In this document: piece after piece, positions 7,646-16,297 of the stretch | Layout of the letters: each line of letters opens with the position of its first letter | Position numbering within the stretch: position 1 is the first letter of the stretch | Source: a virus | Strand: one strand, 5' to 3' | Virus record (IMG/VR): IMGVR_UViG_3300030106_001686 | Location: 34,506 to 56,596 of that record | Length of the DNA: 22,091 nt | The notes under the pieces: model-generated | The model's input: the letters and a program-made list of their open reading frames with translations, nothing else | Database searches by the model: none | Told to the model about the DNA's origin: nothing | Made by a program: the position numbers and the translations under genes

Positions 7646-8542
7646 ATGGCAAGAAAACAAGCAGCTAAAGGTATATTAGGTTTTTTAAAAAATCTTAAAC
7701 CAAAGCCTAAACCAAAAGCTAGATCAAAAGCTATTACAAAACAAAAGCCTAAAGAAAGCATCATACCAGGAGAAATATCTGGCCCAGTGCTTTTTGGTAG
7801 AGACATAACAGCAAAAAGTTTAAGGGCTCTTGGCCAAGGCAGTCTTGGAAAAGGAGCAATAAGAGCAGGTTTATATGGTCCTCTCGCTTATGTTGGAGGC
7901 AAGGCTTTGTTTGGTGATGATGAAGATTCAGAACCTAAGACACGTACGGTTACTCCTAAAGAATCAACAGAAGTAGAAACCTCAGATAGACTAGGAGACA
8001 TACTTAGAGAAAGAACTATGACTATAGCTGCTGAATCAGGCAGAGCAACACCTGTATTCTTTGACTATGTAAAAGCTTTCCCATCTAGTTACATGGAAAA
8101 GGTAAGTAAAGATCCTGAGTTTGCAAAACAAATGATGGCAGGATTTTTAGCAATGATGAAACCTGTTGCAGGGCCTGTGCCTGTAAATCCATTCGTAGCT
8201 TTTGGCGAGGCTGCAATGGCAGAGGGAGTAAGACAAGAGGGTGAAATACCAGATCAACTTAAACTAATAGAAACCATAAGCCAAGACCCAGAACTATTAA
8301 AAGCTTACAGAGAATTTCAAAGAAAATCTACACCAACGCCAATAACTCAAAGACAGGCTGACGCTGCTGCAATAGAAAATATAGTAAAAGAAGAATTGTA
8401 TGGTAAAGATTTTAAAGATAAAGATAAAGTGGTTGATAAAGATGGTAATGAATTAAGTCGAAGCACTTTATTAGAAATGTATTACGATAGTGGTGAAGAC
8501 TTAAGCGTATTATTGGAAAAAGTTGCAGCCTCAGACGACTAA
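7646..8542 (+). CDS. Basic N-terminus virion-associated protein, unknown function
   Basis: This is a 298-residue protein that I do not recognise. The N-terminal 40 residues are strongly basic and proline-rich (KNLKPKPKPKARSKAITKQK), suitable for contact with nucleic acid or membrane. A weak hydrophobic glycine-rich segment at about 75-90 (GLYGPLAYVGGKALFG) follows. The middle contains a methionine-rich stretch and a hydrophobic PVAGPVPVNPFVAFGEAAMAE region (about 173-194). The C-terminus is charged and helical, ending in acidic residues. It starts 2 bases after its neighbour and ends 2 bases before the large candidate ejection protein, so it is almost certainly cotranscribed with the virion genes and may be an internal virion protein. 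Confidence 0.65.
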   Translation: MARKQAAKGILGFLKNLKPKPKPKARSKAITKQKPKESIIPGEISGPVLFGRDITAKSLRALGQGSLGKGAIRAGLYGPLAYVGGKALFGDDEDSEPKTRTVTPKESTEVETSDRLGDILRERTMTIAAESGRATPVFFDYVKAFPSSYMEKVSKDPEFAKQMMAGFLAMMKPVAGPVPVNPFVAFGEAAMAEGVRQEGEIPDQLKLIETISQDPELLKAYREFQRKSTPTPITQRQADAAAIENIVKEELYGKDFKDKDKVVDKDGNELSRSTLLEMYYDSGEDLSVLLEKVAASDD

Positions 8543-8544
8543 TC

Positions 8545-11500
8545 ATGCCAACGATTAAGCTACCAGATGGCACAAACCTTTTTGTTCAAAGTAGCAATCC
8601 AGAAGATGTAGAGATAGCTAAACAAAGATTTCAAAAAAGAAAAGCATCAGGAGGATCATCTGGTTCTTTCATAGGAGATATAGGAAGAGGCATAGCTGCT
8701 GGTGCTGTATCTATACCACAAGGTATTGCTACCTTACCAACCACAGGTATTGATTTACTATTTGATACAAATGTTACAGCAGATGTAAACGCATTCTTTG
8801 AAGAATTTAAACCTGAAGTCGATAGCACTGCTGGTAAAACAGCACAACTTATAACACAGTTTGGTATTCCAGGCTTAAGAGCAGCAAGTGCACTATCTAA
8901 ATTAAGCAAAGGTAAACAGTTAGCTGGAGTTGCCGCAGTAGACGCAGCAGTAGCAACAGATGATGTTGATACATTTGCAGACATGATTTTTGATGATGAG
9001 TCAGATGAAGAAAGATTACAAAAACTTGAAGGCAGAGATGCTGCTACTGAAAGATTAAAAGAAAGACTGCAAGTTTTTGGAGAGACAGCAGCCTTTGTAT
9101 ATGCTACTCCTAAAATTGTAGGAGGCACCATTAAAGCAACAGGTGCTGGATTAGATTTAGCTGCACCTTATATGAGTGCTTTAGCAAAGGCTACCATAAG
9201 AGATGGCTCTGACGGTGTTGCTGCGGCAGCAAGAGCAGACAGAAATGTAGGAGATTTTTTAAGAAAAAACTTTACTTACGGTGGTACCTTTGAACAAACT
9301 GCAAAAAACAATAAAGTCATAGCAGACGCTATGCAAGCCAAAATGTTATATGCCTCTACTCTTGAAAGAGAGGTTATTGATAACATGGAAAAGATTAGAA
9401 AAACAATGGAAGACGCATCTATGATCGGTGGCAAACTAACAGATAAAGATGCTTTAGAACTTACCAAAGCCATATCAGCGTATCGAACACCTTTGTTAGT
9501 CGTAGAAAGACAGTACCCAAATTTAAAAAGCGGTGCAAAGAAAAAAGCAATAATGAAAAGAATTAGAGAAGACGCACTTAAAAAAATAAAAAGCTTTGAA
9601 GGGTCAGGAAATAAAATAGATTACGAAGCATTAGGTGTTAATCCTAATAACCATATATCTAAATTATTAGAAGAGAACAATGGTTTATTTAGACAAGAAC
9701 AACAAATGATATTAGAACTCAGCGACCCTAAAGCAGCTGTAACTTCTTTGTTAATAAAACCACCATTTAGAAAAGCTATAGAGGATAACATTGGATACTA
9801 CGGAACAACCATATATAGATCAATTCTTGAAAAAGGTTATGAGGTTCCTAAACAATTAAAAGATAAAGCTGTAAAACAAATAAAAGAAGCTTTTAAAACA
9901 GATGACAATACTGCAAGAGATATATTTTCAAAATTAATTAAAGGATCTCAAGGTGGACAAAAATATGAAACACCTGAAATGTTTGTAGAAAATATTAAGT
10001 TTGGGTTATTAAAAGGCAAAGATTTAAAAAACTTACCTGCCGTTAGAGAGGCTATGGGTGAGGTTACACCTTTGAGTTATAAAAATCCTGGTGATTGGAG
10101 AAAAGCTTTAAAAGACGAAGCAACTGCAACAGCAGCTACCATGTCCAAACTAGGTTCTCTTGTTGGTAGTTCTAAAACTTTTGCTACTATAAGACAGTTA
10201 AACGATGATGCAATTAGACTAGGATCAACTCCATTTTTAAAAACTGCTAATGATTTTGGAGGACAACTTCCAAGAGAAGCAAAAATAATAGACCCTAAAA
10301 CAGGTAAGCCAGAAACATATAAATCAGGACCTTTAAAAGGTCAAGAAAAACCTGGACCAGTTAAAGAAACTTTTTACCTTGATGATGCTAACGGCAATCC
10401 AGTTGAGTATGTAAAGTTTGGCGAACAGTCTGGTGCATTAATGGATACCTATGCACCTAGAGTTTTCTTTGATGCAGTTACAGGAGCACAAAAAGATTTT
10501 ATACGTGTAATGCCAGTGCCGATTAAAAAACTATATCAAGGATTGTTAGGACTAAAATCTTTTGCACAATACGGTAAAACAATATTAGGGCCAACAGCAC
10601 AAATAAGAAACAATACCAGTGTGCCTTTTATGGCACTTATGAATGCTAACCTTGGACCTTCTGGTAATTTTATGAACAACTTTAAAATGGCTTTTGCTGG
10701 TGCTATTGATCCAAGACAAAAAACTAAATTTACAAAAGAAGTTAAAGAAGCATCAGAGTACGGTCTTATGGTGGGCAGAGGTACTCAGTTGCAAGAGATA
10801 GCTGATGTTGCTACTTTTGCTACTGATGATAGTTCTTTGTTGTTAAAGCTTAAATCAACTGGTGTTGGAGATACAATCAACAGGATAAAAGGTGTACCAG
10901 AAAAAATATATACAGGATCAGATAACGCAGCCAGGTTAATAAATTGGAGTGGTGAGCAATCTAAACTAACTAAAGTAATAGCTAAATCATCTGATGATTC
11001 TATGATGCCTGTAGCGTCTGCTAGAAATATGACTGACTCAGATATAGCAAAACTAATTACAGTAGATAAAGACATGGGTGCTGTAGTAAATGTAGGTCAA
11101 TTAAAAAAAGCAGGTGACAAAGTTTTAGATAAATTTATAAAAGGAGAAGCAGCTGACATAGCTTTAAATGTAACTCCTACTTATTCGAGAGTTCCTAGAG
11201 TAATAAAACAATTAAAATATATACCAGTAATAGGTAACTTTACAGCTTTCCCTGCTGAAATAATAAGAAACACTGGCAATACTTTATCAAGAGCTATAAA
11301 AGAACTAGCTAGTAATAATACTGAATTACAAAAAATAGGAGCTAGAAGAATAGCAGGTGGTTTAACCGCAACCATTGGTGTGCCATCTGCACTTACGGCT
11401 ACAGCGTTAGCATTGACAGGTGCAGAACAAGAACAAGTAGACGCATACAAAAGATCATTTGCTGCACCTTGGGAAAAAAATGCAACCATGATACCAACAG

Positions 11501-12510
11501 GTACAGACTCTAAAGGCAACATAACTGGTTTTTATAATTTTAGTTACACCAATCCTTATGATTACTTACAAAGACCATTTAAGGCAGTATCCAATGCCAT
11601 AGCTAATGGTAATAGAAATGAAGCTAGTTTAATAAGCATAGCTAATAATGCTTTATACGATTCTATATACGGAGAGTTTTTAGATCCATTTGTATCAGGC
11701 AGTATAGGTGCGGCAGCAATTCAAGAGTCTATTGAGGGCAAGACTGCTACAGGAAAAATTATATGGAATGAGTCAGATATGTTAGGAGAAAAATACTATA
11801 AAGGAATGTTACATACTTTAAATGCAGTGGCACCGACTGCTACTCCATTTAGAATAGAAGTGGATGCAGAAGGAACTCAATTTGTACCTAAAGATTTTAC
11901 AACTGCGGCAGCGTCTTTGTTTACGGGAGAAGATGGCACGATCAGTCCTAGAGGTAAAGAGATAGATGTAGCAGAAACCTTAGTATCTGCTTTTTCTGGT
12001 ATTAAGATAGCAAAACCACAAATACAGAGATCGTTATATTACAAAGCGGCAGAATCTAAACGAGCTATTAGAGAAACAACTAATGAATTTAATAGATTAC
12101 TTAGATCAAACAATAGAAGAGACGCAGAAGATTTTATTAAAGGATATATTAATACTAATGAGAGTAGATATAACTCATTAAGAACTCTTTATACAGCTAT
12201 AGAAGATGCAAGAACTTTAGGTTTAGCTGACTATGAAATAGATGAACAATTAAAAATTGCAAAAGTTGCAGACAGAGATTTAGTTATGTTGGGTATATTT
12301 AAACCTAGCGAGATCAATCCAGATGTGCTTCAGTTTGCTATACAAGGCACAAAAACTAAGTCACCACAACCTGTTCCTGTTGGTGAATTAGCGGTAACTG
12401 GAGCAGACTTAACTGGACAATCCTTAAGAGGTCAATTTATACCACCACAAACTAGAGCATCTAGTGTGTTAAGACAAGAAGAAATAGATAAACTATTTGG
12501 TGGCACCTAA
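8545..12510 (+). CDS. Very large putative internal virion/DNA-ejection protein (1321 aa)
   Basis: This is the largest gene of the window and the last of the rightward virion run. The N-terminus (MPTIKLPDGTNLFVQ) is a short beta module common at the start of phage ejection-type proteins. Residues about 34-75 are glycine-rich and hydrophobic, and residues about 933-961 (LTATIGVPSALTATALALTG) are a second hydrophobic stretch. The rest is mostly alanine-, lysine- and glutamate-rich predicted helix. Size, composition and position match the large internal core proteins of podoviruses, which leave the head with the DNA and form a conduit across the envelope. I see no transglycosylase or protease motif. 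There is no tape-measure-like periodicity that I can detect by eye. Its TAA overlaps the stop of the convergent nuclease gene by 3 bases. Confidence 0.65.
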   Translation: MPTIKLPDGTNLFVQSSNPEDVEIAKQRFQKRKASGGSSGSFIGDIGRGIAAGAVSIPQGIATLPTTGIDLLFDTNVTADVNAFFEEFKPEVDSTAGKTAQLITQFGIPGLRAASALSKLSKGKQLAGVAAVDAAVATDDVDTFADMIFDDESDEERLQKLEGRDAATERLKERLQVFGETAAFVYATPKIVGGTIKATGAGLDLAAPYMSALAKATIRDGSDGVAAAARADRNVGDFLRKNFTYGGTFEQTAKNNKVIADAMQAKMLYASTLEREVIDNMEKIRKTMEDASMIGGKLTDKDALELTKAISAYRTPLLVVERQYPNLKSGAKKKAIMKRIREDALKKIKSFEGSGNKIDYEALGVNPNNHISKLLEENNGLFRQEQQMILELSDPKAAVTSLLIKPPFRKAIEDNIGYYGTTIYRSILEKGYEVPKQLKDKAVKQIKEAFKTDDNTARDIFSKLIKGSQGGQKYETPEMFVENIKFGLLKGKDLKNLPAVREAMGEVTPLSYKNPGDWRKALKDEATATAATMSKLGSLVGSSKTFATIRQLNDDAIRLGSTPFLKTANDFGGQLPREAKIIDPKTGKPETYKSGPLKGQEKPGPVKETFYLDDANGNPVEYVKFGEQSGALMDTYAPRVFFDAVTGAQKDFIRVMPVPIKKLYQGLLGLKSFAQYGKTILGPTAQIRNNTSVPFMALMNANLGPSGNFMNNFKMAFAGAIDPRQKTKFTKEVKEASEYGLMVGRGTQLQEIADVATFATDDSSLLLKLKSTGVGDTINRIKGVPEKIYTGSDNAARLINWSGEQSKLTKVIAKSSDDSMMPVASARNMTDSDIAKLITVDKDMGAVVNVGQLKKAGDKVLDKFIKGEAADIALNVTPTYSRVPRVIKQLKYIPVIGNFTAFPAEIIRNTGNTLSRAIKELASNNTELQKIGARRIAGGLTATIGVPSALTATALALTGAEQEQVDAYKRSFAAPWEKNATMIPTGTDSKGNITGFYNFSYTNPYDYLQRPFKAVSNAIANGNRNEASLISIANNALYDSIYGEFLDPFVSGSIGAAAIQESIEGKTATGKIIWNESDMLGEKYYKGMLHTLNAVAPTATPFRIEVDAEGTQFVPKDFTTAAASLFTGEDGTISPRGKEIDVAETLVSAFSGIKIAKPQIQRSLYYKAAESKRAIRETTNEFNRLLRSNNRRDAEDFIKGYINTNESRYNSLRTLYTAIEDARTLGLADYEIDEQLKIAKVADRDLVMLGIFKPSEINPDVLQFAIQGTKTKSPQPVPVGELAVTGADLTGQSLRGQFIPPQTRASSVLRQEEIDKLFGGT

Positions 12511-13586
12511 AAAGGCACGCCTGTTTCAACCCAAGGTCTTATACTAGATATTGTTCCATTCAAAAGCTTTCTAACACTCTCACACTGAACGATCAGTTCT
12601 TTTGGAAAGTTGCTATTGACTATCTCTATCAGCTCCTCACTAGAATAAAAGTTATCTCCTGTAGATTGTTTGTCTTTGGCTACATTGACAAACCTAAAGT
12701 CATCTTTCTCATAAACTACAAAGGTATCATCAACTTGTAATACTTTAGCTGGTATTAGTTCAGGTATGTAGTTGTGATCTGCACAGCCTGTAACTTGTTT
12801 TTCTTTGCTTATCACTTTGTTCCACGTAGAACAAATCCACTCGCCTGTTTCAATATCTGGATTAGAAAAACGACAAGACCTACAATGTAGTTTCTCAGGC
12901 AAAGACCTACCAAGATATGCGGCCTGTTGTTTCTTTGACATGTAACTGCGTATCCTGTAGTCAGTCAATGGTATGTGATTCTCTGGTGGTGTTTTGGTCT
13001 TTAATATGTTTTCAGCTTTGTCCATAAACATTTCAAACTTTAAATAATCAAAATCTATAATCTCTGTGTATAGAGCAGAGTTGTTCTTGTTATAAACAAT
13101 AGCTATGCAATGATCTAGTTTAAACAAGCCCATATACAAATGGATCTGTGCGTCATACTCCTCTGACCAATTACAATAGCTACCTAGTTTTTCTAGCTTG
13201 TTAAAACGATTGTCGTTAGCTGTCTTGAACTCTAGTAAGTATGGTTTGTTTGGTTTCAGTCCAGGTAAATTCTTAGCCACACCGTCTATGTGTCCTTTCA
13301 AATGGCCACCAAATGCTTTGGTTTCAAACTGCCTGCCGTCCTTTCTTACATCGTAGATAGTTGCACCTGGTATCTTGCGTAGCTTTTCGATCAAGTGATC
13401 CTCTACTACATTACCTAAGTCTAGCAACCTAAGAACTCTTGGCTCCAATTCATCAGGCATGAGCCAGCGGTATCGCATCCAAAGGAGCCTTTGATTAGGA
13501 TTACCGATACCACTGATACCCAAATAAAATCTTCGTGGTTGTTTGTTGTTTGTTTCTACTTCATCAAGCAGATGATTAATTGTCAT
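12507..13586 (-). CDS. PD-(D/E)XK exonuclease, RecB/Cas4-like
   Basis: This 359-residue nuclease shows the PD-(D/E)XK order: GHIDG with D101, LEFKT with E119 and K121 (the ExK), then QIHLY with Q147 and Y151 (the QxxxY motif of the RecB/Cas4/lambda-exonuclease group). A cluster of four cysteines at C235, C238, C252 and C268 follows and could bind zinc or an iron-sulphur cluster. It probably resects DNA ends for the recombination set encoded upstream in the same operon. It is the last gene of the leftward operon; ATG overlaps the stop of the HTH gene as ATGA, and its TAG overlaps the stop of the convergent virion gene. The C-terminal 80 residues are not part of the nuclease core and I cannot assign them. 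Confidence 0.85.
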   Translation of the reverse strand: MTINHLLDEVETNNKQPRRFYLGISGIGNPNQRLLWMRYRWLMPDELEPRVLRLLDLGNVVEDHLIEKLRKIPGATIYDVRKDGRQFETKAFGGHLKGHIDGVAKNLPGLKPNKPYLLEFKTANDNRFNKLEKLGSYCNWSEEYDAQIHLYMGLFKLDHCIAIVYNKNNSALYTEIIDFDYLKFEMFMDKAENILKTKTPPENHIPLTDYRIRSYMSKKQQAAYLGRSLPEKLHCRSCRFSNPDIETGEWICSTWNKVISKEKQVTGCADHNYIPELIPAKVLQVDDTFVVYEKDDFRFVNVAKDKQSTGDNFYSSEELIEIVNSNFPKELIVQCESVRKLLNGTISSIRPWVETGVPF

Positions 13587-13825
13587 TTTGTTTCTCCAGG
13601 TTGGTACTCCTCTGCTTCTTTAATCTGTTCTTTTATTGTTTTTATACTATTGTTAAGTATATGAAAATTTTTATCTGACAAATTTCTATTCATTACCATA
13701 AATTCTCTAATGGTTCTTATTGCAAGACCGCTTATTTTTGCAAGAGAGCTATCGGTAAATCCATATTTATCTTGCAAGTAATTAATGTCTTTACGCATTT
13801 TTATTTGTTCTATTTCTTTTATCAC
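13583..13825 (-). CDS. Small HTH protein, unknown role
   Basis: This 80-residue protein has a likely helix-turn-helix at about residues 20-45 (KYGFTDSSLAKISGLAIRTI), loosely XRE-like. An acidic/lysine-rich helix follows. The start is GTG, and it overlaps the helicase stop by 3 bases within GTGA; a later ATG (residue 10, before RKDINYL) is an alternative that would leave a short gap. It is tucked between helicase and nuclease and so cotranscribed with them. It may be a regulator or a DNA-binding accessory of the recombination complex; nothing in the sequence decides between these. Confidence 0.65.
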   Translation of the reverse strand: MIKEIEQIKMRKDINYLQDKYGFTDSSLAKISGLAIRTIREFMVMNRNLSDKNFHILNNSIKTIKEQIKEAEEYQPGETK

Positions 13826-15492
13826 AACATTATCTCTTTGTTTTGTTTTGTTTTGATCCCTATAACATTCTCATACTTGCCCTGTTTTTGTAAGACAATC
13901 TCTGATATGTTTTCAAAAGCACCACTATTTATTAATTCAGCAGCCATCCAAGGTTGCTCAGGAGCACCCCACTTCTCTGCTATCTTCTTCCATCTACGAA
14001 CAGCCATGTGGTGTGCCTTAGGATGTCCGAACATCAAGGGCATTTTCTTTGGAAAGAACTCATCCTTAACTGTAAAGATCACTTGACAATACTCACTGCC
14101 GTTCATGGATTTGGTTACGGTTGCATAAATGTCAGTAACAGGTTTGTATCTTGGCTTGGCTTTCTTTCTCTCATCAGATAAAACAGCTTGCCTTTCTGCT
14201 TTAGTTCTTCTAGCAACTTCTTTTTCTTTTTTGGTTTGTAGTTCTTGAAACTTTTTAGATCCCTCAAACTCTTGTCCACACTCCACACATTTTCTAGCAG
14301 ACGGTAAATTGATCGCATTACAACTAGCACATATTTTAGGATGGTATCTACCATGTGCTGTACGATCTGGTTGCACCTCATCAAGACAGCCATGCCTAGC
14401 TACATTCTCTCCATAGTCTAGTAGCAAACAGTTTTCTTTATCATCATGCAGTCTCATACCTCTGCCACACATTTGCACAAACAAGCCAACGCTTTGTGTT
14501 GGTCTAAGCAACGCTACGCAGTCTGCTCTTGGAGCGTCCCAACCCTCGGTCAGTACACCCACATTACATATCGCATGCACTAAGCCGTTGTTAAATCTTT
14601 CTAGTATGTCTTCTCGTTTTTCTTTTGGTGTCTCGCCTGTCACACACTCAGCTACAATTCCATAGTTCTGTAAGCACTGAGTCATCTTTTCTGCGTGTAG
14701 CACTGACACACAAAAGAATACTGTAGCTGTTCTGCCTTTGGTATAGGCATTGTCAATCCAATCGTTTATGACTTGTAAGATCGTATCATCTACCATAGCC
14801 ACTTTTTCTAGTTCACTCTCTTTGAAGTCTCCATTCTTAAACTTTAGTGCTACAGCTCCTGCATCAATGACAGCGTTATCATTTACAGCATAAGCAGATA
14901 GCCTAGATAAGAAACCATTACGGATCAGTTCAGGTATTGATACCGAATAAGCCAAGCCTTTGAAGAAATGATCTTTACGGTTGCCATAAATATAACCTTG
15001 ACCCATACGATACGGTGTTGCAGTACAACCCATAACACGCATAGGCTTTCTATCAGACAAGGTGCTTATAATTTTTTTGTATCTGGTGTGTGAACTTGGT
15101 GGCACATTATGTGCCTCATCTATAATCATGTAATCAAAACTACCTACAGCTTCTAATCTTTTGGGTGATGCTAAAGTATCACGACTGGCTATAAGTATTT
15201 GTGAGTCTATCTCAAAGCGTTTCATACCTGCCGCTAACACACCAACAGGTGCTTCAGGCCATACTGTTTTTAGTTTTGTTTCTGCTTGCTCTACCAATTC
15301 TTTTCTGTGTGCCAGGACAAGAAACCTAGCAGTAGGATCTTTAGCAAATATCTCTTTAATAAAGTGTGAAAAGATAATAGTCTTACCTGCTGCTGTAGGT
15401 AATGCAATCAAGGCATGATCCTCTGCTGGTCTAGTGTTAAACCATTTGTGCAGAGAATCTATTGCATCTCTTTGGTAGTAGCGTAGTTTCAA
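13822..15492 (-). CDS. Superfamily 2 DEAH-type DNA helicase with C-terminal zinc finger
   Basis: This 556-residue helicase has motif I LPTAAGKT (31-38), Ia LVLAHR (58-63), motif II DEAH (125-128), motif III TAT (157-159), motif V region LTEGWDAPRAD (314-324) and motif VI QMCGRGMR (340-347). A four-cysteine zinc-binding knuckle follows at C388, C391, C402 and C405, then a lysine-rich helix and an unassigned C-terminal region. Relatives in phages act in replication restart, branch migration or recombination-dependent replication (UvsW/SSL2-like). The start is a TTG at 15492 that overlaps the stop of the 64-residue gene as TTGA; MKLRYYQRDAI is the normal N-terminus for the family (motif Q region), supporting this start. 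It is cotranscribed with the SSB-like protein and nuclease. Confidence 0.92.
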   Translation of the reverse strand: MKLRYYQRDAIDSLHKWFNTRPAEDHALIALPTAAGKTIIFSHFIKEIFAKDPTARFLVLAHRKELVEQAETKLKTVWPEAPVGVLAAGMKRFEIDSQILIASRDTLASPKRLEAVGSFDYMIIDEAHNVPPSSHTRYKKIISTLSDRKPMRVMGCTATPYRMGQGYIYGNRKDHFFKGLAYSVSIPELIRNGFLSRLSAYAVNDNAVIDAGAVALKFKNGDFKESELEKVAMVDDTILQVINDWIDNAYTKGRTATVFFCVSVLHAEKMTQCLQNYGIVAECVTGETPKEKREDILERFNNGLVHAICNVGVLTEGWDAPRADCVALLRPTQSVGLFVQMCGRGMRLHDDKENCLLLDYGENVARHGCLDEVQPDRTAHGRYHPKICASCNAINLPSARKCVECGQEFEGSKKFQELQTKKEKEVARRTKAERQAVLSDERKKAKPRYKPVTDIYATVTKSMNGSEYCQVIFTVKDEFFPKKMPLMFGHPKAHHMAVRRWKKIAEKWGAPEQPWMAAELINSGAFENISEIVLQKQGKYENVIGIKTKQNKEIML

Positions 15493-15683
15493 TTTAGTCC
15501 AAGTATTCTATAAATTTTTCTATGTCGATCCGTTCTCGTATCCACATTTAACAATAACATTTTAGCTTCTTTTACTTTGTCGTTTAAATCAGTAGGCAAA
15601 CTGTCAAAGTTTTGATCTAAAGAGTTTATTAAAGATGTCATTGATTTTATCAAGGCTCTAGCCTCTCTCTTATCTATATTCAT
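15489..15683 (-). CDS. Small hypothetical protein upstream of the helicase
   Basis: This is a 64-residue, highly charged, probably all-helical protein with no recognisable family. ATG at 15683 has a good ribosome-binding site (GGAGAAATT before the ATG on the minus strand). Its TGA overlaps the TTG start of the helicase (TTGA), so its translation probably drives helicase translation by termination-reinitiation. It is the first gene after the hairpin-rich spacer that follows the SSB-like gene. Confidence 0.65.
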   Translation of the reverse strand: MNIDKREARALIKSMTSLINSLDQNFDSLPTDLNDKVKEAKMLLLNVDTRTDRHRKIYRILGLN

Positions 15684-15704
15684 AATTTCTCCAAAAATTA
15701 GTTT

Positions 15705-15720
15705 AGGGTTATACTACCCT
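15705..15720 (-). other. Short hairpin upstream of the 64-residue gene
   Basis: AGGGT (15705-15709) and ACCCT (15716-15720) can pair over a 6-base loop in either strand. It lies 22 bases before the ATG at 15683, just ahead of the Shine-Dalgarno site in the leftward transcript. The stem is only 5 bp, so it may be chance, but it is the third inverted repeat in a 100-base spacer. Confidence 0.3.
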
Positions 15721-15730
15721 TAGGTGCGAG

Positions 15731-15766
15731 GAGTAGCCTTGGTATAATTGACTTAGAAGGCTACTC
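15731..15766 (-). other. 10-bp perfect hairpin in the leftward operon spacer
   Basis: GAGTAGCCTT (15731-15740) and AAGGCTACTC (15757-15766) are exact reverse complements over a 16-base loop, extendable by 3 bp (GAG/CTC) past a one-base bulge. No run of T follows in either direction, so it does not look like a simple intrinsic terminator. A processing site, attenuator, protein-binding site or mRNA-stabilising element is more likely. A plus-strand TATAAT (15743-15748) lies in the loop but without a good -35. Confidence 0.55.
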
Positions 15767-15775
15767 ACTCGAGTT

Positions 15776-15803
15776 ATTTATTTACTCTCTCTTGTAAATA
15801 AAT
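15776..15803 (-). terminator. AT-rich 10-bp perfect hairpin directly after the SSB-like gene
   Basis: ATTTATTTAC (15776-15785) and GTAAATAAAT (15794-15803) are exact reverse complements over an 8-base loop. The stem begins at the last base of the stop codon of the SSB-like gene. In the leftward transcript the 3' arm ends in TAAATAAATAA with no U-tract, so it is at best a weak or partial terminator; it could instead protect the 3' end of an SSB mRNA after cleavage. Confidence 0.4.
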
Positions 15804-16297
15804 TATTTGTCCCAGTCAAAATCATCATCATCAGAATCAGATTGTGTACTAGAACTTTGCGAAGGAGCTGACGCACTATTGGTTGTGCTTGGAATGAATT
15901 TTGCAATTCGATTCTTGTCATCCCACTTCGTTCCGTCCCCTTTATCTTTACCAACTTCAATATTGACTTTGGCAGTCAAGGGTACGTTTAACATGCCTTC
16001 AAGCTGTTCTATGCCAAAGGCTTCGACATCAGGATCCATCCCCATAGACCTTCTCCAATCTCTCAACCTGGCAACAGATACATTTAACCCTGCTCCTTCA
16101 AGCATAAAGGTTTCCCATATCTTACGACCAGCATGTGTAGGCCCAGTGACATCAAAGGTAACGGATAAATATTTATCTCCTTTGCCACTGGTTTTGTTTT
16201 CCCAGCCTGATGCTACAAATTCATAGTCACCGACTGGCAACAGATCAAACGATCCGCTTTCTTCAACTTCCGTTAAATTAATTTCAAAATCAGACAT
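15803..16297 (-). CDS. DUF669-type single-stranded-DNA-binding-like protein
   Basis: This 164-residue protein has the pattern of the phage DUF669 family: LPVGDYEFVASGWENKTS near residues 20-37, KYLSVTFDV, then GRKIWETFML (about 58-67). The family is found beside recombinases and is thought to bind single-stranded DNA. The C-terminal tail is serine/threonine-rich and then acidic with an aromatic residue (DSDDDDFDWDK), like SSB tails that recruit partner enzymes. ATG at 16297 overlaps the ATPase stop by 8 bases and has a strong AAGGAGAAA ribosome-binding site inside that gene, fitting high expression. The neighbours (RecA-fold ATPase upstream, helicase and nuclease downstream) support a role in recombination and replication. 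Confidence 0.8.
   Translation of the reverse strand: MSDFEINLTEVEESGSFDLLPVGDYEFVASGWENKTSGKGDKYLSVTFDVTGPTHAGRKIWETFMLEGAGLNVSVARLRDWRRSMGMDPDVEAFGIEQLEGMLNVPLTAKVNIEVGKDKGDGTKWDDKNRIAKFIPSTTNSASAPSQSSSTQSDSDDDDFDWDK

Noticed and set aside
8631-9131. 166-codon minus-strand open frame inside the 1321-residue gene
   Set aside because: Serine/alanine-rich low-complexity product, no ribosome-binding site, wholly antisense to a well-formed gene; a frame shadow.
12500-12530. Possible bidirectional terminator between the convergent operons (AGGCACGCCT near an A-run)
   Set aside because: Only a 3-4 bp stem with a 2-4 base loop; too weak to call.
15743-15748. TATAAT on the plus strand in the leftward operon spacer
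   Set aside because: No acceptable -35 at 16-18 bp and it would only drive antisense RNA; it lies in a hairpin loop of AT-rich DNA.
15807-16226. 139-codon plus-strand open frame opposite the SSB-like gene
   Set aside because: Antisense to a DUF669-type gene with clear family motifs, and no sign of its own promoter or homology.
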